Below, piece by piece: positions 1 to 39,200 of a DNA stretch of 64,000 nucleotides; the first letter of the stretch is position 1; the number at the start of each line of letters is the position of its first letter. The position numbers were made by a program, and so were the translations under genes. Source of the stretch: Chamaea fasciata (lineage: Eukaryota; Chordata; Aves; Passeriformes; Sylviidae); assembly GCA_029207755.1 (NCBI GenBank), contig JARCOQ010000006.1, positions 8,090,013-8,154,012 of the forward strand, in the 5' to 3' direction. Under the pieces are notes generated by a model, which did no database searches, had not been told where the DNA came from, and was given only the letters and a program-made list of their open reading frames with translations.

Positions 1-722
1 ACATGGATCAATCTCCTGTGTGGCGTATCAGCAAGAATGAGAGCAATACTTCTGATCACATGTAACCCGTTGACTCTGGAATTTCTGAGACTAACCATAA
101 CTGCAATGTCCCATGAGTAATGGGGTCACAGTCTTTTGTGCCAGTTGCTGATTATCCTGCAATGTCAGAGGACTGGAAGTTCCTAGGTAAGAAGACGTGA
201 ACACCTACTCTATCTCCAGACAGTATTAACAGCCACACTGATTAAACACCCTGTTTATGTTGTGTTGAACAGACCTCACCTTGACACATATCCAGAATTC
301 TTGGCATCACTCCAGCTGTTGTCTTTTATGTCTCCACAAGTGGGCTCATACTTACAATCAGTCTGACACTGTGTTTCAGACTCCTTCCGCAGCTAACAAG
401 GATTTCCAAAACAAGAACAAAACAAACAAACAAACAAAATCAACTCCTTGAGTGCCTGAGACTGGTTTGTACCCTAGATATGGCATTAAATAAATATCTC
501 CAGACACGTCAGAAGCAGTCTAATCTGCTTGCTGAAGCAGTTAAGCAAATTGTATGTGGCAGCTGGCAGCCTTCACACACAGATTAAACAATAAATTTAG
601 GCTTTTGATTTTGTTATCTCATTAGTTATTAACTTATTAATATTACTCATTGCAGAGTCTAAACTGAAAGAAACAGCTAAAATAATTCCTTCTGTGTTTG
701 GGACTCAGAAAAAAATACTTAC
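1..722 (-). other. EIF2AK3: EIF2AK3 intron 9 (partial)
   Basis: Runs left from the exon 9 donor to the window edge. No kinase-domain exon is visible on either strand. A short (AAAC)n run lies at about 416-440. Nothing else recognisable. Confidence 0.8.
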
Positions 723-29086
<28,364 letters not shown>

Positions 29087-29270
29087 GGAGGGGCCCGGCT
29101 CGCCCGCCGCTGCCACCCGTTAGGACATGAACGCCGCTGTCGCTGTCCCCGCTGTCGCCGCCACAGAATGGGCGCCTGCCGCGCGCACAGCCCTGCCCGC
29201 CGCGCCACGCCCGCCCGCCACGTACCGGCACCCCGCGCACACCCGCCCCTGCGAGGCGGACACGCACCCC

Positions 29271-29466
29271 ATTGGTCCGCCTCCACGCCGCTCAGCCGGC
29301 CGCTTCCTTCTGATTGGCGCGCCTGGCGGCGGGGGGCGGGGAGGATCTGGGTGTTTGTCAACAGAGCCCGCCGGGCCAATCGGAGCCACGCCGCTCTCTC
29401 CCCCTCCTTTCCCGCCACGCCGACCAATCGCGGAGCGCATGATTCACCGGCCCGCTCGCCGATTGG
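29271..29466. promoter_or_regulatory. EIF2AK3: Cluster of five CCAAT boxes (NF-Y type) upstream of EIF2AK3
   Basis: ATTGG at 29271, 29313 and 29462, and CCAAT at 29376 and 29424, all within 200 nt and 190-380 nt upstream of the ATG. NF-Y binds CCAAT. At 29376 the CCAAT is followed by CCACG after five bases, whereas the ER stress response element uses nine, so no canonical ERSE is present. Confidence 0.65.
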
Positions 29467-30044
29467 ATGCCGGCTGGCGCGCGGGCGGTGCGGCCCCGCC
29501 CCTTCCTCAGCCGGGCTGGAGACGTGGCTGTTCCTCGGGGCCGGCAGGGCGGGGCCAGCGGCGCGCACCACCCGGCGCGGGGGGGCAGGCGCAGAAAGTG
29601 CCTCCCCCCAACCCGGAGCGGAATGGGCTCGTCGGGCGGGAACCGGGCCGTGAGGGATGGACCGCCCGCGGGCACCGAGGGAACAGTGGAAATGGCACTG
29701 AGTGCCATGGGGCTGTTCGGACAGAGGTGGGGCTCGGTCAGCTCAGAGGGCTCGTCCAGCCGAATTGATTCTGTCATTCGGTGGTGCCCCCCCGGGCTGT
29801 TCTGGGCGGTACAGGTAACCCTACCCCTGATACCGAAATCGGCCCTGTGCTGACCCCAAGGGACGTCACCCCAAGTGACCCCACCTCTCTGTGCGCTTGT
29901 TGTGCCCACCCACCCCAGCACACACAGGCCCACCACCGGCAGCCACTTTGGCCAGGTGTCGTAGCAGCCCCAGAAAGGCCCTGTGGTATCTTAAACTCGT
30001 GTTCCCTCCATGTATTCTCAGATCTGCCCTGGGAAATTGTGAAT

Positions 30045-30188
30045 GCCCCGTCCTTGGAAGTGTTCCAGGCCAGGCTGGATGGGGGTCTCAGGAACATGGT
30101 CTAGTGGAAGGTGTCCTTGCCAGTGGCGGGGAGTGGAACAAGATGGTACTTGAGGTCCCTTCCAACCCGAGTCATTCTGTGGGTCTCT
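30045..30188 (+). mobile_element. CR1 LINE 3' fragment
   Basis: Short plus-strand CR1 tail: GTGTTCCAGGCCAGGCTGGA, then GGAACATGGTCTAGTGGAAG, AGGTCCCTTCCAACCCGAG and a terminal TCATTCTGTG. It is 5' truncated and lies in the EIF2AK3-RPIA intergenic space. Confidence 0.85.
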
Positions 30189-30205
30189 GTTTATGGTACA
30201 CTTGA

Positions 30206-30233
30206 TATAAATTATATATATATGATATATAAT
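30206..30233. repeat. (TA)n microsatellite
   Basis: Short TA-rich run directly after a CR1 tail. Confidence 0.8.
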
Positions 30234-33200
30234 TGCCCCGTTCAAGGTTAGTTTTCCCCAGTTTTTTCCAGACCCAGTTTACCATATTTTGAAGAACAGT
30301 CCTTGTCACTGTGATGGTACCACCCGAGTGATGAGGCTGTCATCTGCAAATTGGATTAGGGCTGATTTTGTATTTACTTCCAAATGACTAATGAAAATAT
30401 TGATTATGTATGTGTGTAGTACAGCACATACGATCCTGGAGGGTCCTATTAGAAGTAGCCTTATTCAACAGTGATTTATAACCACTTATAAAAAAATAAT
30501 CTCTAACCAGTGTTTAATATATTCTTCACTGATGCTTTATTACCCTGTGTAATTAAAATGTTGTGCAGTTCCAAGTAAAAATGCTTTTAAAAGTTTATTA
30601 CACCTTTTGGAGGCAATTGAATTATTTGTTGCCTTTCAGAAGCATGAAATGAGATTTCTATTAGACCTCTGACCGGCATTACTAATCCTTTAATGAGTGA
30701 CATAACACCCTTTTTTTTTGGTATTTATCCTGAACATTATCCATAGATCTGATGTTATTAGATCTACATTTACTCCATGTCATGCAGCCTCCTTTCCTGA
30801 AGACAGGCACCAAACCTGGCACTTTTTTAGCCTCCTAGAATTGCCTTGATCTATCAAGGTTCACTAAAGAGGAACATCAACACACAAGGGGTCTTTGCAG
30901 TCAGCTGCTTCCAAACTCCTGGGCCACAGTTATCCCTGGAAGACAACAGCACCATTGGTCACTAATGCACTGAAATCAATCACATCCCTGTCTAGTGACC
31001 CTCCCCCCCCACATGTATCTTCCTGCTTCTTTACAAACATACATCATAAATGTTCAATGAACACTTCTGCATTGTTATTGACATTTTAATCATGTCCATC
31101 TAGTAATGGGCCTGTACCACTCACTTCTAGGGTTTTCTGGGATTTAGCCTTGCCAGATATGGATTTCCTTTGATGTGCTTCACTTCCAATAACTACTCTG
31201 CTTCTCACAGCTTCTCATTTATACTATCACTTTCTTATTTCCTGCTTTCTCCATTTTGGCTATTTCTTTTTTAATTTTACTCACACTCTCCAGTCCACAA
31301 ATAAAACGTTTTTTCTCTCTTGATTTTGAAGTTGTGGCTCTTTGATGTCCCAATTAATTCTTTAAAAAGAGCTCATAATTGTAATTTTTAGACTTCTACC
31401 TATTTTTTTCTTCGTGGTGCACTCCTACTTTCTGATGATTTGGAAATACAGCTGTTTTAGAGCACCAAGTGTATGCAAACTGAGGTCACAAACACTGCTC
31501 CCCAGCCAACCACTGAATTGCATTCCAGGGATCTTTGTTTGGGTTTTTTTACTTCCTTCATTATAACGAAGTCCAAAAGAATTTACCTTGTGCCATATGC
31601 CAAATGGAGCATGTCATTTTTAGTAACTTAAATGACATTTTATTACTGTATCCATATGGTCTTGTGATACTATTTTCTTTATTTAGATAACTCCTCTGTC
31701 TTGAGTGTCTACCCGTTTATATGTTTATAAAGAGTAATCAAATCCCTTGTTTCTCTAGGCAAATCAAGCCAAAGGCTTTTATTCTTCCCTTACACATCTG
31801 GCTCTCTGCTCTAATTTGCCCTCCCCTGGACCTGTCTCCATTTAAATTTCTTTTTCTTGCATGGTGATGTTTTGAACAGTCACATTGAAGGGTAAGTTTA
31901 GTTAAATTTTATACTCCATTATATTTCTGGACAATGAAGAAAAGCTAACTCTTTGCCATGCTTTTTACAGTAACGTATCTCTTGTCCCACTAGTTATTTG
32001 AGGGACTCAGACACATAACCCCAGAAAGTTCCAGAATATCGGGATACGTCACGGCTACACTTGCACTCCTACCTTTGTGCTGGGTCACGAAGGTTTATTA
32101 CACCTAAGGCAACACAACAACCACCCGATGCAGGTGTCCCTCTCACACCCATGAGCATGACCTCATTTGCTCGTGTCCCCTCCCAGCCCCCGCCCCAGAG
32201 CAGCAGCCTTCCAATTGCAGCCTTTCATTCAGGGGAGGATCCGGCGGTTTGCACCAGAGCACGCGTTTTCTCCTAGACTCCTCCTAGATTCCGTGGCACC
32301 AAGGAATAACGAATAATCAGAATGCAAAAGCTCTTATTCTTCTTGTTTTGGAAACATTTCTCCAAGGGATGGACAACGTTATTCTCGAATCCTTATGACA
32401 AACGTGGCAATACGGCCCTATAATTTTCTCTCTGTATTAAAAAAAATTGTGCCAACAAAACCAAATTTCCTGCTTTTTGCAAAGCATGACTCACATCCTC
32501 CATTCTGTTTTGACTGACTGACATAAGAGATCTATTTCAGTCATATGACAATAACTTTGAATCTGACTAGCCACTTATGTGGAAATCAAAACCTGTTCTT
32601 GCAGGATAGATAGATGTTAACAGGGATGGTGTTTTACATAGCTCCACTGAAGATCTGCCTGCTTTTCCCGAATAACTTGCTCCTGGAAGAGCGAGGCGCG
32701 GCAGTGAAAGCCCAGCGTGCCACCTCGTGGCTGCCCTGTGCTCAGGGCCGTTCCCAGTGCCTCCCTTTTCCCGAAGAATCCGGACCTTCCAAAAGCTGCG
32801 TATGTTGTAATTAGCATTCCGGTACCCCTGGTGATGCCTTCTCTTCTGAATAAAACCGAGTAATTCTTCACCCGACAGATCAAACCAGAGACAAGCAGGG
32901 AGACAGGTGTTACTGAGAGGAAATGTCACCGAACTGGAGTTTGCAGGATAAAAAATTAGGTTGCAGGAATGTAAATTACAGGGATGTGGCAGGCTTGGAG
33001 TGCTGCTGTCAACCAGAAGGAGAGTTTGTCTGGGAAGTTCTCAGTCTTCCACTTCGTTTCACCAGTGTGTTGGTGAAGTTTTACTTTCATGGCTCTTGGA
33101 TGTTAGCTGTTTCATGCCTAATCAGAGAGAGAGGAGTAGAGAGGAGTACAGTCAATTGGATCAACACAACTGCCACCCAGAGGAGCTGTGCCATCACCGG

Positions 33201-33440
33201 GATTTCACCCAGCTTGAATGGACTTTTCTAGCTGGTTTAGGGTGGGTTAAGCCTACCATGGAAGATGGTCCCACATCCTTCCCTCTTCCCAACTGACTGA
33301 TCTTGCTGCCTTCCTCAAGAAAGGTCAAGGAAAACTCACCTTGATTTTTTGGCTGCTTTACCTTTCAGAACAGCCCTCTGCCAACACAAGGAGGCAGCAG
33401 GAAAACTTGGCAAGTGATGGACCATAAGGTGGGAAAGCTC

Positions 33441-33451
33441 CTTTTTTTTTT

Positions 33452-33483
<32 letters not shown>

Positions 33484-33489
33484 TTCTTT
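33441..33489. repeat. (T8-11 C)n tract
   Basis: T runs split by single C on the plus strand. Confidence 0.9.
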
Positions 33490-34440
33490 CCCGTTTTAGA
33501 CCAGGGCAGCTTAAGCCGGTTACAACATTTTAAAATTCTCCTTTCAGGGAGATATATTAAGTTTGGCTGACCCAGTTCAACCTCACTCACCTGGCAAGAA
33601 GAAACTGCCTTTTCTTACCTGCATGGCAACGTGAATCAGCACAGGGTCATGGGAATGCCAGCACCAGCATAAACTCTGTACCCAGGCTGCATGTGGATGG
33701 TGGCTGAAGGGAATGAAGAGCAGGCTCTTCCCTTTTTGTCAACAGCAAGCTGTTATCTCAGCTACCATGTAATTTTCCTACCATGTAATTTCAGCCTCAG
33801 ACGCAGAATTCAGCACCCGGAGTCACGCAGTCGCCCTGAAAGGGCTTAGCTGCTCCATTCCTTAGAGTGGTTTTTGTTGGGGGTAACACCTTGCAGTTGC
33901 CACCGTTTGACAGGCAGAATGTCTGTTCAAAGCAGGTTCAAACACCTCCTCGGACTGATGCACAGAGGGTGAGAGTTGGCTCCTGGAGAAGCTTTGACAT
34001 GGGACAAAAACAGGCTTGTACAAAAGGACTTTGAGCTGTTTGCAAACAGAGCTGGTTGTTGCTGGAATTCACAGGAGATCCATTTCTGAAATGTCCAATA
34101 CCAATTTTTTTGAGCACAGGCAAGGCTCAGCACAGCATAAATGAAAGATTTTGTGCTTTCGCTGGAGCTGTAACTCACCCAACAGATTGAGATAAATTGC
34201 TAACAGAAAAGTAATTTTCTAGAAGTGGAAATGTTTGTGTTTCCCCAGGCACTGTAAGATGTGTTTCAAGCCAAAGCTATCAGCCGCTGATGTGAGGGTA
34301 CAACAGGTTTATCACCCCACACTTCTGCACTAACACTCCCCACAGCAGTGGGATTTGAGAAGCCCGGGATGGGCTTCCTGAGACAGCATAAAACCCTAAT
34401 GACTATTCTTCATTTCAGTCAAATACTAAGGATACTGAAC

Positions 34441-34785
34441 AGAATAATCATGGAATCACAGAGTGGCCTGGGTTGGAAGAGACCTGAAAGACCATCTCGT
34501 TTCAACCCCCTGCAGTGGGCAGAGACACCTTCCCCCAACTTATGTTGCCCCCAGAGCTCCTTCACAACCTGGCTTTAAACACTGAGGCAACCAGAACTTC
34601 TCTGGGCAACCTGTTCCAGTGCTTCACCACCCCCACAGTATTTTTTTTTCTTAATATTTAAGCTGAACCTACTCTCAGTTTGAAGCCATTCCCCCTTGTC
34701 CTGTCACTACATGTTCTCGTAGTGTCTCCCAAAGCTCAGTCAGCTGCTCCTTCAGTTTTACCCTTCTTGCACCATGGAAGAACAC
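34441..34785 (-). mobile_element. CR1 LINE 3' fragment, minus orientation
   Basis: Reads CATGGAATCACAGAG, GGTTGGAAGAGACCTG, CTGGGCAACCTGTTCCAGTG and CCCTTGTCCTGTCACTAC on the plus strand, which is the reverse complement of a CR1 3' region. It lies in the intergenic space. A short further CR1-like end (CAGAATCGCAGAGGTTGG) is visible at about 35100-35125. Confidence 0.88.
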
Positions 34786-35441
34786 AGAGCTTGAGTCTGA
34801 TTCCCTCTGACTATATATCCCACTAGATGTGTCTATTTATCCTTTAAAATGGGTAACGTGCAGGAAAAATCGTTGCCAGCTGGCAGAAACTACTGAACCA
34901 CTGCACAGAACCACGTGCTGCTCTTAACAGCGAGTCACTCAGTCACTCGCTCTGTACAGAAAGGTAAGGCCTCACCGAGCTGAGATAAGCCTGGGCAATG
35001 ATAATAGAGTCTTTGTTGAAATCTCACTCCATTGTTCAAGGACTGATGTACCCAGCCCGGGGAGAACAAAAGGAAATGTTTCTAGTCCTTGAAAATCACA
35101 CAGAATCGCAGAGGTTGGCAGCAAAGCAAGTCAGTCATACATAGAATTTAAAAAGAGAAGTCAGAGCAAGCTTTTCTGTTGAGCAAATAAAAAGATTATT
35201 CTCTACCAATTGTGGCCTGACCTTGGAGTGAGTAGTAAGGGGTAAATACCTGCAATTCTCATCCACCTTTGCGGGATTTCAGCTGGAGAGAAACTGAGGT
35301 GCCTGTGAATGGTCCTAATGTGGGTCACAGGAGTGAAAATGTTGGTGTAGAAGGACTTCAAGGTTGCTCTGCCTCTCTAGTATGTTTCAGGAACAACTTC
35401 AGAAGTCAACCAACCCAGGGTAGAGGGAAAAACTATGGGGG

Positions 35442-35530
35442 AAAAAAACCCCAACAAAACAAAACAAAACCAAAACAAAACCAAAACAAAACCAAAACAA
35501 AAACAAAACAAAAACAAAACCAAAAAAACC
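35442..35530. repeat. (AAAAC)n microsatellite
   Basis: About 16 units of AAAAC or AAAACC, 0.5 kb upstream of RPIA. Confidence 0.92.
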
Positions 35531-35903
35531 TCTGTGTGCTTCAGGACAGATTTCCATGGGGTTTTGATACCATGTGCCCAGAAGCGTTTTTCACGTCCAT
35601 GTTGCTACTTTCGAGGGAGATCGTGCCACAAAGTTTGAGTGAAAAGTCCGAGAAAGGCTCTTCCTCAAAACCTGTGCAAGCCTGGCCAGAGTTCAGTAAC
35701 TCCGCGAGCTCAGTGCATTGCCTGGCCTCCTGCAGGGGCTCCCCCCGCCATCCTCCCTCCTCCCCCAGCACCTCCCGGTGGGACACCCCGCATCCCTCTG
35801 CTCTTTGCAGAAATGCCTGAACCCTTCCAGCCCTGGCAAACTAGGTCTCTCCGTACTTATACATGTACATGCATCGATTCAACAAGTTGCTCCGGGGACT
35901 GTC

Positions 35904-35952
35904 GGGCATTGTGGGAGTTGTAGTTCGCCGCTCGCAGCACTACAAGTCCCAG
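35904..35952. promoter_or_regulatory. Inverted pair of ZNF143/STAF-type sites
   Basis: The first site, GGGCATTGTGGGAGTTGTAG (35904-35923), is the reverse of ACTACAACTCCCA-type sequence. The second, CACTACAAGTCCCAG (35938-35952), has the same motif on the plus strand. The known ZNF143 consensus contains ACTACA..TCCCA, and such sites are typical of CpG-island promoters. Binding is inferred. Confidence 0.6.
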
Positions 35953-36070
35953 CCTCCCGGCAGAGGAGAAAGAGGAGGAGGAGGAGGAGGAGGCGGAGGA
36001 GGAGAGGAGCCGGCACGGCCCAGGCCTGCAGCCCGTGAGGAAGAGCCCCCCGGGGGCGGGCCGCGCCGGC

Positions 36071-36253
36071 ATGCGGCTCCCCGGCCGGCTCGCCCTGCTC
36101 CGCAGCACGCCCCTGGCTGCCCGGCCGCCAGGGAGGCTCCGAGCGGGGCGGGCGGCGGCGCGGCGCGGCTTCTCCCGCGGGCGGCTCGGCGGCACCATGG
36201 CAGAGGAGGCCAAGAAACGGGCCGCCTTCGCCGCCGTGGACAAGCACGTCCAG
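36071..36253 (+). CDS. RPIA: RPIA exon 1 (coding part)
   Basis: 61 codons from ATG at 36071 (context GCCGGCATGC). The leader contains 11 Arg in 42 residues and RRGFS at 31-35. A second ATG at 36197 (GGCACCATGGC) aligns with the region just before the conserved AEEAKK of human RPIA. The GTG-initiated upstream extension from 36035 is in frame but is not an expected start. The donor is CAG|GTGAGG. Confidence 0.9.
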
Positions 36254-39200
36254 GTGAGGCAGCCCGGAGTGCTGCGGGGCGCGGGGGGCTCGGAGCCCCG
36301 GTGCACGGAGCGGCCGCGGAGTGCGCGGAGCCTCCGGGAGCACGGACGGACCCGGAGTGCGCGGAGGGGCTCCGGGCGGCAGGGACCCCCCAAAGCACAG
36401 AGAAACTCCGGGGTGCAGGGACCTCCCAAAACATACAGAGTGGCTGCAGGGTACTGGGGTCCCCCAAGGCATGCAGTGGCCATGGAGTGCACGGAGCGGC
36501 TCCAGGGTGCCGGGACAAGCTCTGGGCTGCCGGGACCCCCCAGTACACGGAACGGCCATGGGGTGCACGGAGCTTCGCAGCGCAGGGAGCGGCTCTGGAG
36601 TGCACGGAACCCCCAGGACACAGAGAGATTCCCGAGTGCAGGGACAGGCTTCGGGGTCCCGGGACCCCCCAGTGCATGAAGGGTCCCGGGGTGCGTGGAG
36701 TCTCCCAGTTCACGGACGGAGCTTACGGTGCACAGAGCGACTTCTGGGTGCAGAAACACCCCCCGCCCCCCAAATCCCCGGACGGATCTTGGGGTGCACG
36801 GAGCAGCTCTGGCGTGCAGAGACCCCCTAATGCACGGAGTCGCCAGCGGCATGGACGGGTCCCGGGCTGCGTGGGGCGGCTCCGGGCGCAAGGACAGGCT
36901 CTGGGGTGCTGGGGCTCTGAATGCACGAAGTGCCAGGAGTTGCACGGAGTCCCCCAGTGCACGGAACGACTCCGGGGTGTCGGGACTCCACAAAGCACAA
37001 AGCGACCACGGAGTGCACTGATTTTTCCAGTGCATGAAGGGGTCTGGGTTGCAGGGACAGGCTCTGTGGTGCCGGGACTCCCCAGTACACGGAGTGGCAG
37101 TGAAGTGCACGGAGCTTCCCAGTGCATGGACAGGCTCCGGGATGCACGGATCCCCCAGCACACCGAGTGGCTCTGGAGTGCCGGGTCTTCCCAAAGCACG
37201 AAGCGACCACAGGGTGGGCAGAGTCCCGCGGTGCACGGACAGACCCTGGGATGCATGGAGCGATTCTGGGGTGCAGGGACACCCTAAAGCACAGGGCAGC
37301 CACGGTCTCTCCCAGAGCACGGATGGATCCTGCGGTTCATGGAGCGGCTCCAGGTGCAGGGACCCCGCAATGCACAGAGGGGCCGTGGGGTACACAGAAT
37401 CTCTGGTGCATGGATGGACCCTGGGGTGCACAGAGCAACTCTGGGGTGCCGGGACCCCACAGAACACAGAACGGACACGAAACATAGGAGTGCACAGAGC
37501 CTTCCCGTGCACAGACCCAGGGCTGTGTGAGGCAGCTCCAGGTGCAGGGACAGGCTGTGCAGTGCTGGGACTCCTCAGTGTATGGAATGGCCATGGAATG
37601 TACTGAACTTCTAGGGCTTCAGGTAGCACGGACCCCTGCAGTGCATAGAGCAGCCCCGAGGTTCATGGATGCAGTGGGGGGCACTGAGAATGCTCCCACT
37701 CGGAGCATGAACAGTCCTGGGTGCAAAGGGGGACGGACCCTGGGGTGCACGGATGGGTCCTGCTGAGCCTCTTTCTCCTTCGCTTTGGACTTCGCTCCCT
37801 TTAGCTGAGGCGAAGGGAGAAAACTGCTTTTCTTTTCCCAGTGTGTGCCTCCCTGGCAGCTGCTTCATGCCTGATCCAGCTCAGCATTGTGCACGCCGAA
37901 TTTGGGGTAATGTCTTGCACCTCTAAACTTTCTCTGTGCACCCTCCTGCGAGCTGGGCTGTGGAGGGATTTCAGGCTAATGCCATGTACTGCTCCTTTCT
38001 TCAAGTCCACCATGCACACTACTGCACCCCGTTTCTGAGCACCCAAGCAAGAAGCAACAGTCCCTGACCAAGGGGTTCTGTCTTGTGCTCTGCAGGGAGA
38101 GAAATGCAGCCAGGGGCTTGAATCAGCCCCTTGAATGTCAGATAGGGCTGGAGCTGCCTGAAGTTTGGCACAGCCTGATTTGGAAGATGAACGGTTACAG
38201 TCACGCAGGGTTTATCGGAGCCAGCCCTTTCGCAATAGCAGTGGTGAAATCGGGGTGAGGAGTTGCCGTTAAGAAAGTCGATATTAGCAGTTAGGAGAAA
38301 AAAAACCCCATCCCTTTTCCTTCCTGCTTCCTCCTCTCTGGATTAATGTTTTGAAGTTCAGTTGCTGATGGCTTCCCTTATGTCCCATGAAAATTTGGCT
38401 GGTTCTGCAGCTCCCTTCCTCTGGGCAGTGTGTACCTGCCTGAGAGAGCACAGCCACATGCTGCGTGAGACCCAGCCCCTGCCAGGCCAACACGATCAAA
38501 AGTGATCAGTCTGTGAGATGGGGGAGCCTGGGGGCTCTGGCAGCTGCATAAAAATCCCCTTTCTTACCCAAGGCAAGCCCAAAATTGTGCATTGAGGGGT
38601 GGTGGGAGGAGGGACTCGTCTCACAAGGTGTGGAGCCAAGGCACCACTGTTGCTGTGAGTTATAATAAATGGGGGCTCCCTTGATTTGGGGTAAAACCAG
38701 TACTTTTGAAAATAGTGAAATAGCTGGCCTTTGTGCTGTTTTATGGCCAGTCAAACTTAGGATAATGTTTCTGGCTGTGTTCCAGCTGATTAAAGTTCAG
38801 TGTCCAGCTTGTGATGCTGGTTAAGAAAATTAGGCAGTCTCTGGGGTAACATCCCAATGCTTGTGCAAGCTGGCTTCTGGAAATGCTGGAGAAGGAGCTC
38901 AGAGTCACTGCCCAGGCTCTGGATGGTCTCAGCTGTCAGTTTGCACTGTCAGGGGGCAGATGCTGTTTGTAATAGATACGTTTCTGTTTGCTTGTTAGAG
39001 CTCTCAGGAGGGAGCAACTTTATCTCTGAAAGCAAAGCTAAGGCTTCCCCTTGCACAGCAGGGATGTGTGGGAGACACCAGGGTTTGGTTCTGCTGGGCG
39101 AATCTCTCTTGCTTAACTGTGCCATAAATCTGTGGCACCGAGGATTTGGGACTGGGACTGGATGAGGCTCCTCGCTTGGAATCCACCCTCACACCCATCC

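Larger units (their letters stand above)
29700..35860. other. Intergenic space between divergent EIF2AK3 and RPIA
   Basis: Holds CR1 pieces and simple repeats listed separately. Between them, 30.2-34.4 kb is AT-rich with only short frames, and I see no gene or RNA in it. Confidence 0.7.
35880..36260 (+). promoter_or_regulatory. RPIA: RPIA promoter and CpG island
   Basis: GC- and CpG-rich block from about 35880 through exon 1. It includes a purine-rich (GGA)n tract at about 35965-36010. There is no TATA box. The start of transcription probably lies between the ZNF143-type motifs and the ATG at 36071, but it is not fixed by sequence. Confidence 0.7.

Noticed and set aside
29087..29116. Ten-codon N-terminal extension of EIF2AK3 from a GTG
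   Set aside because: GTG initiation is unlikely here. The downstream ATG begins a normal signal peptide.
32690..32730. CTCF-like CCACCTCGTGGC in intergenic DNA
   Set aside because: Two core positions differ from the consensus, which is too weak to report as a site.
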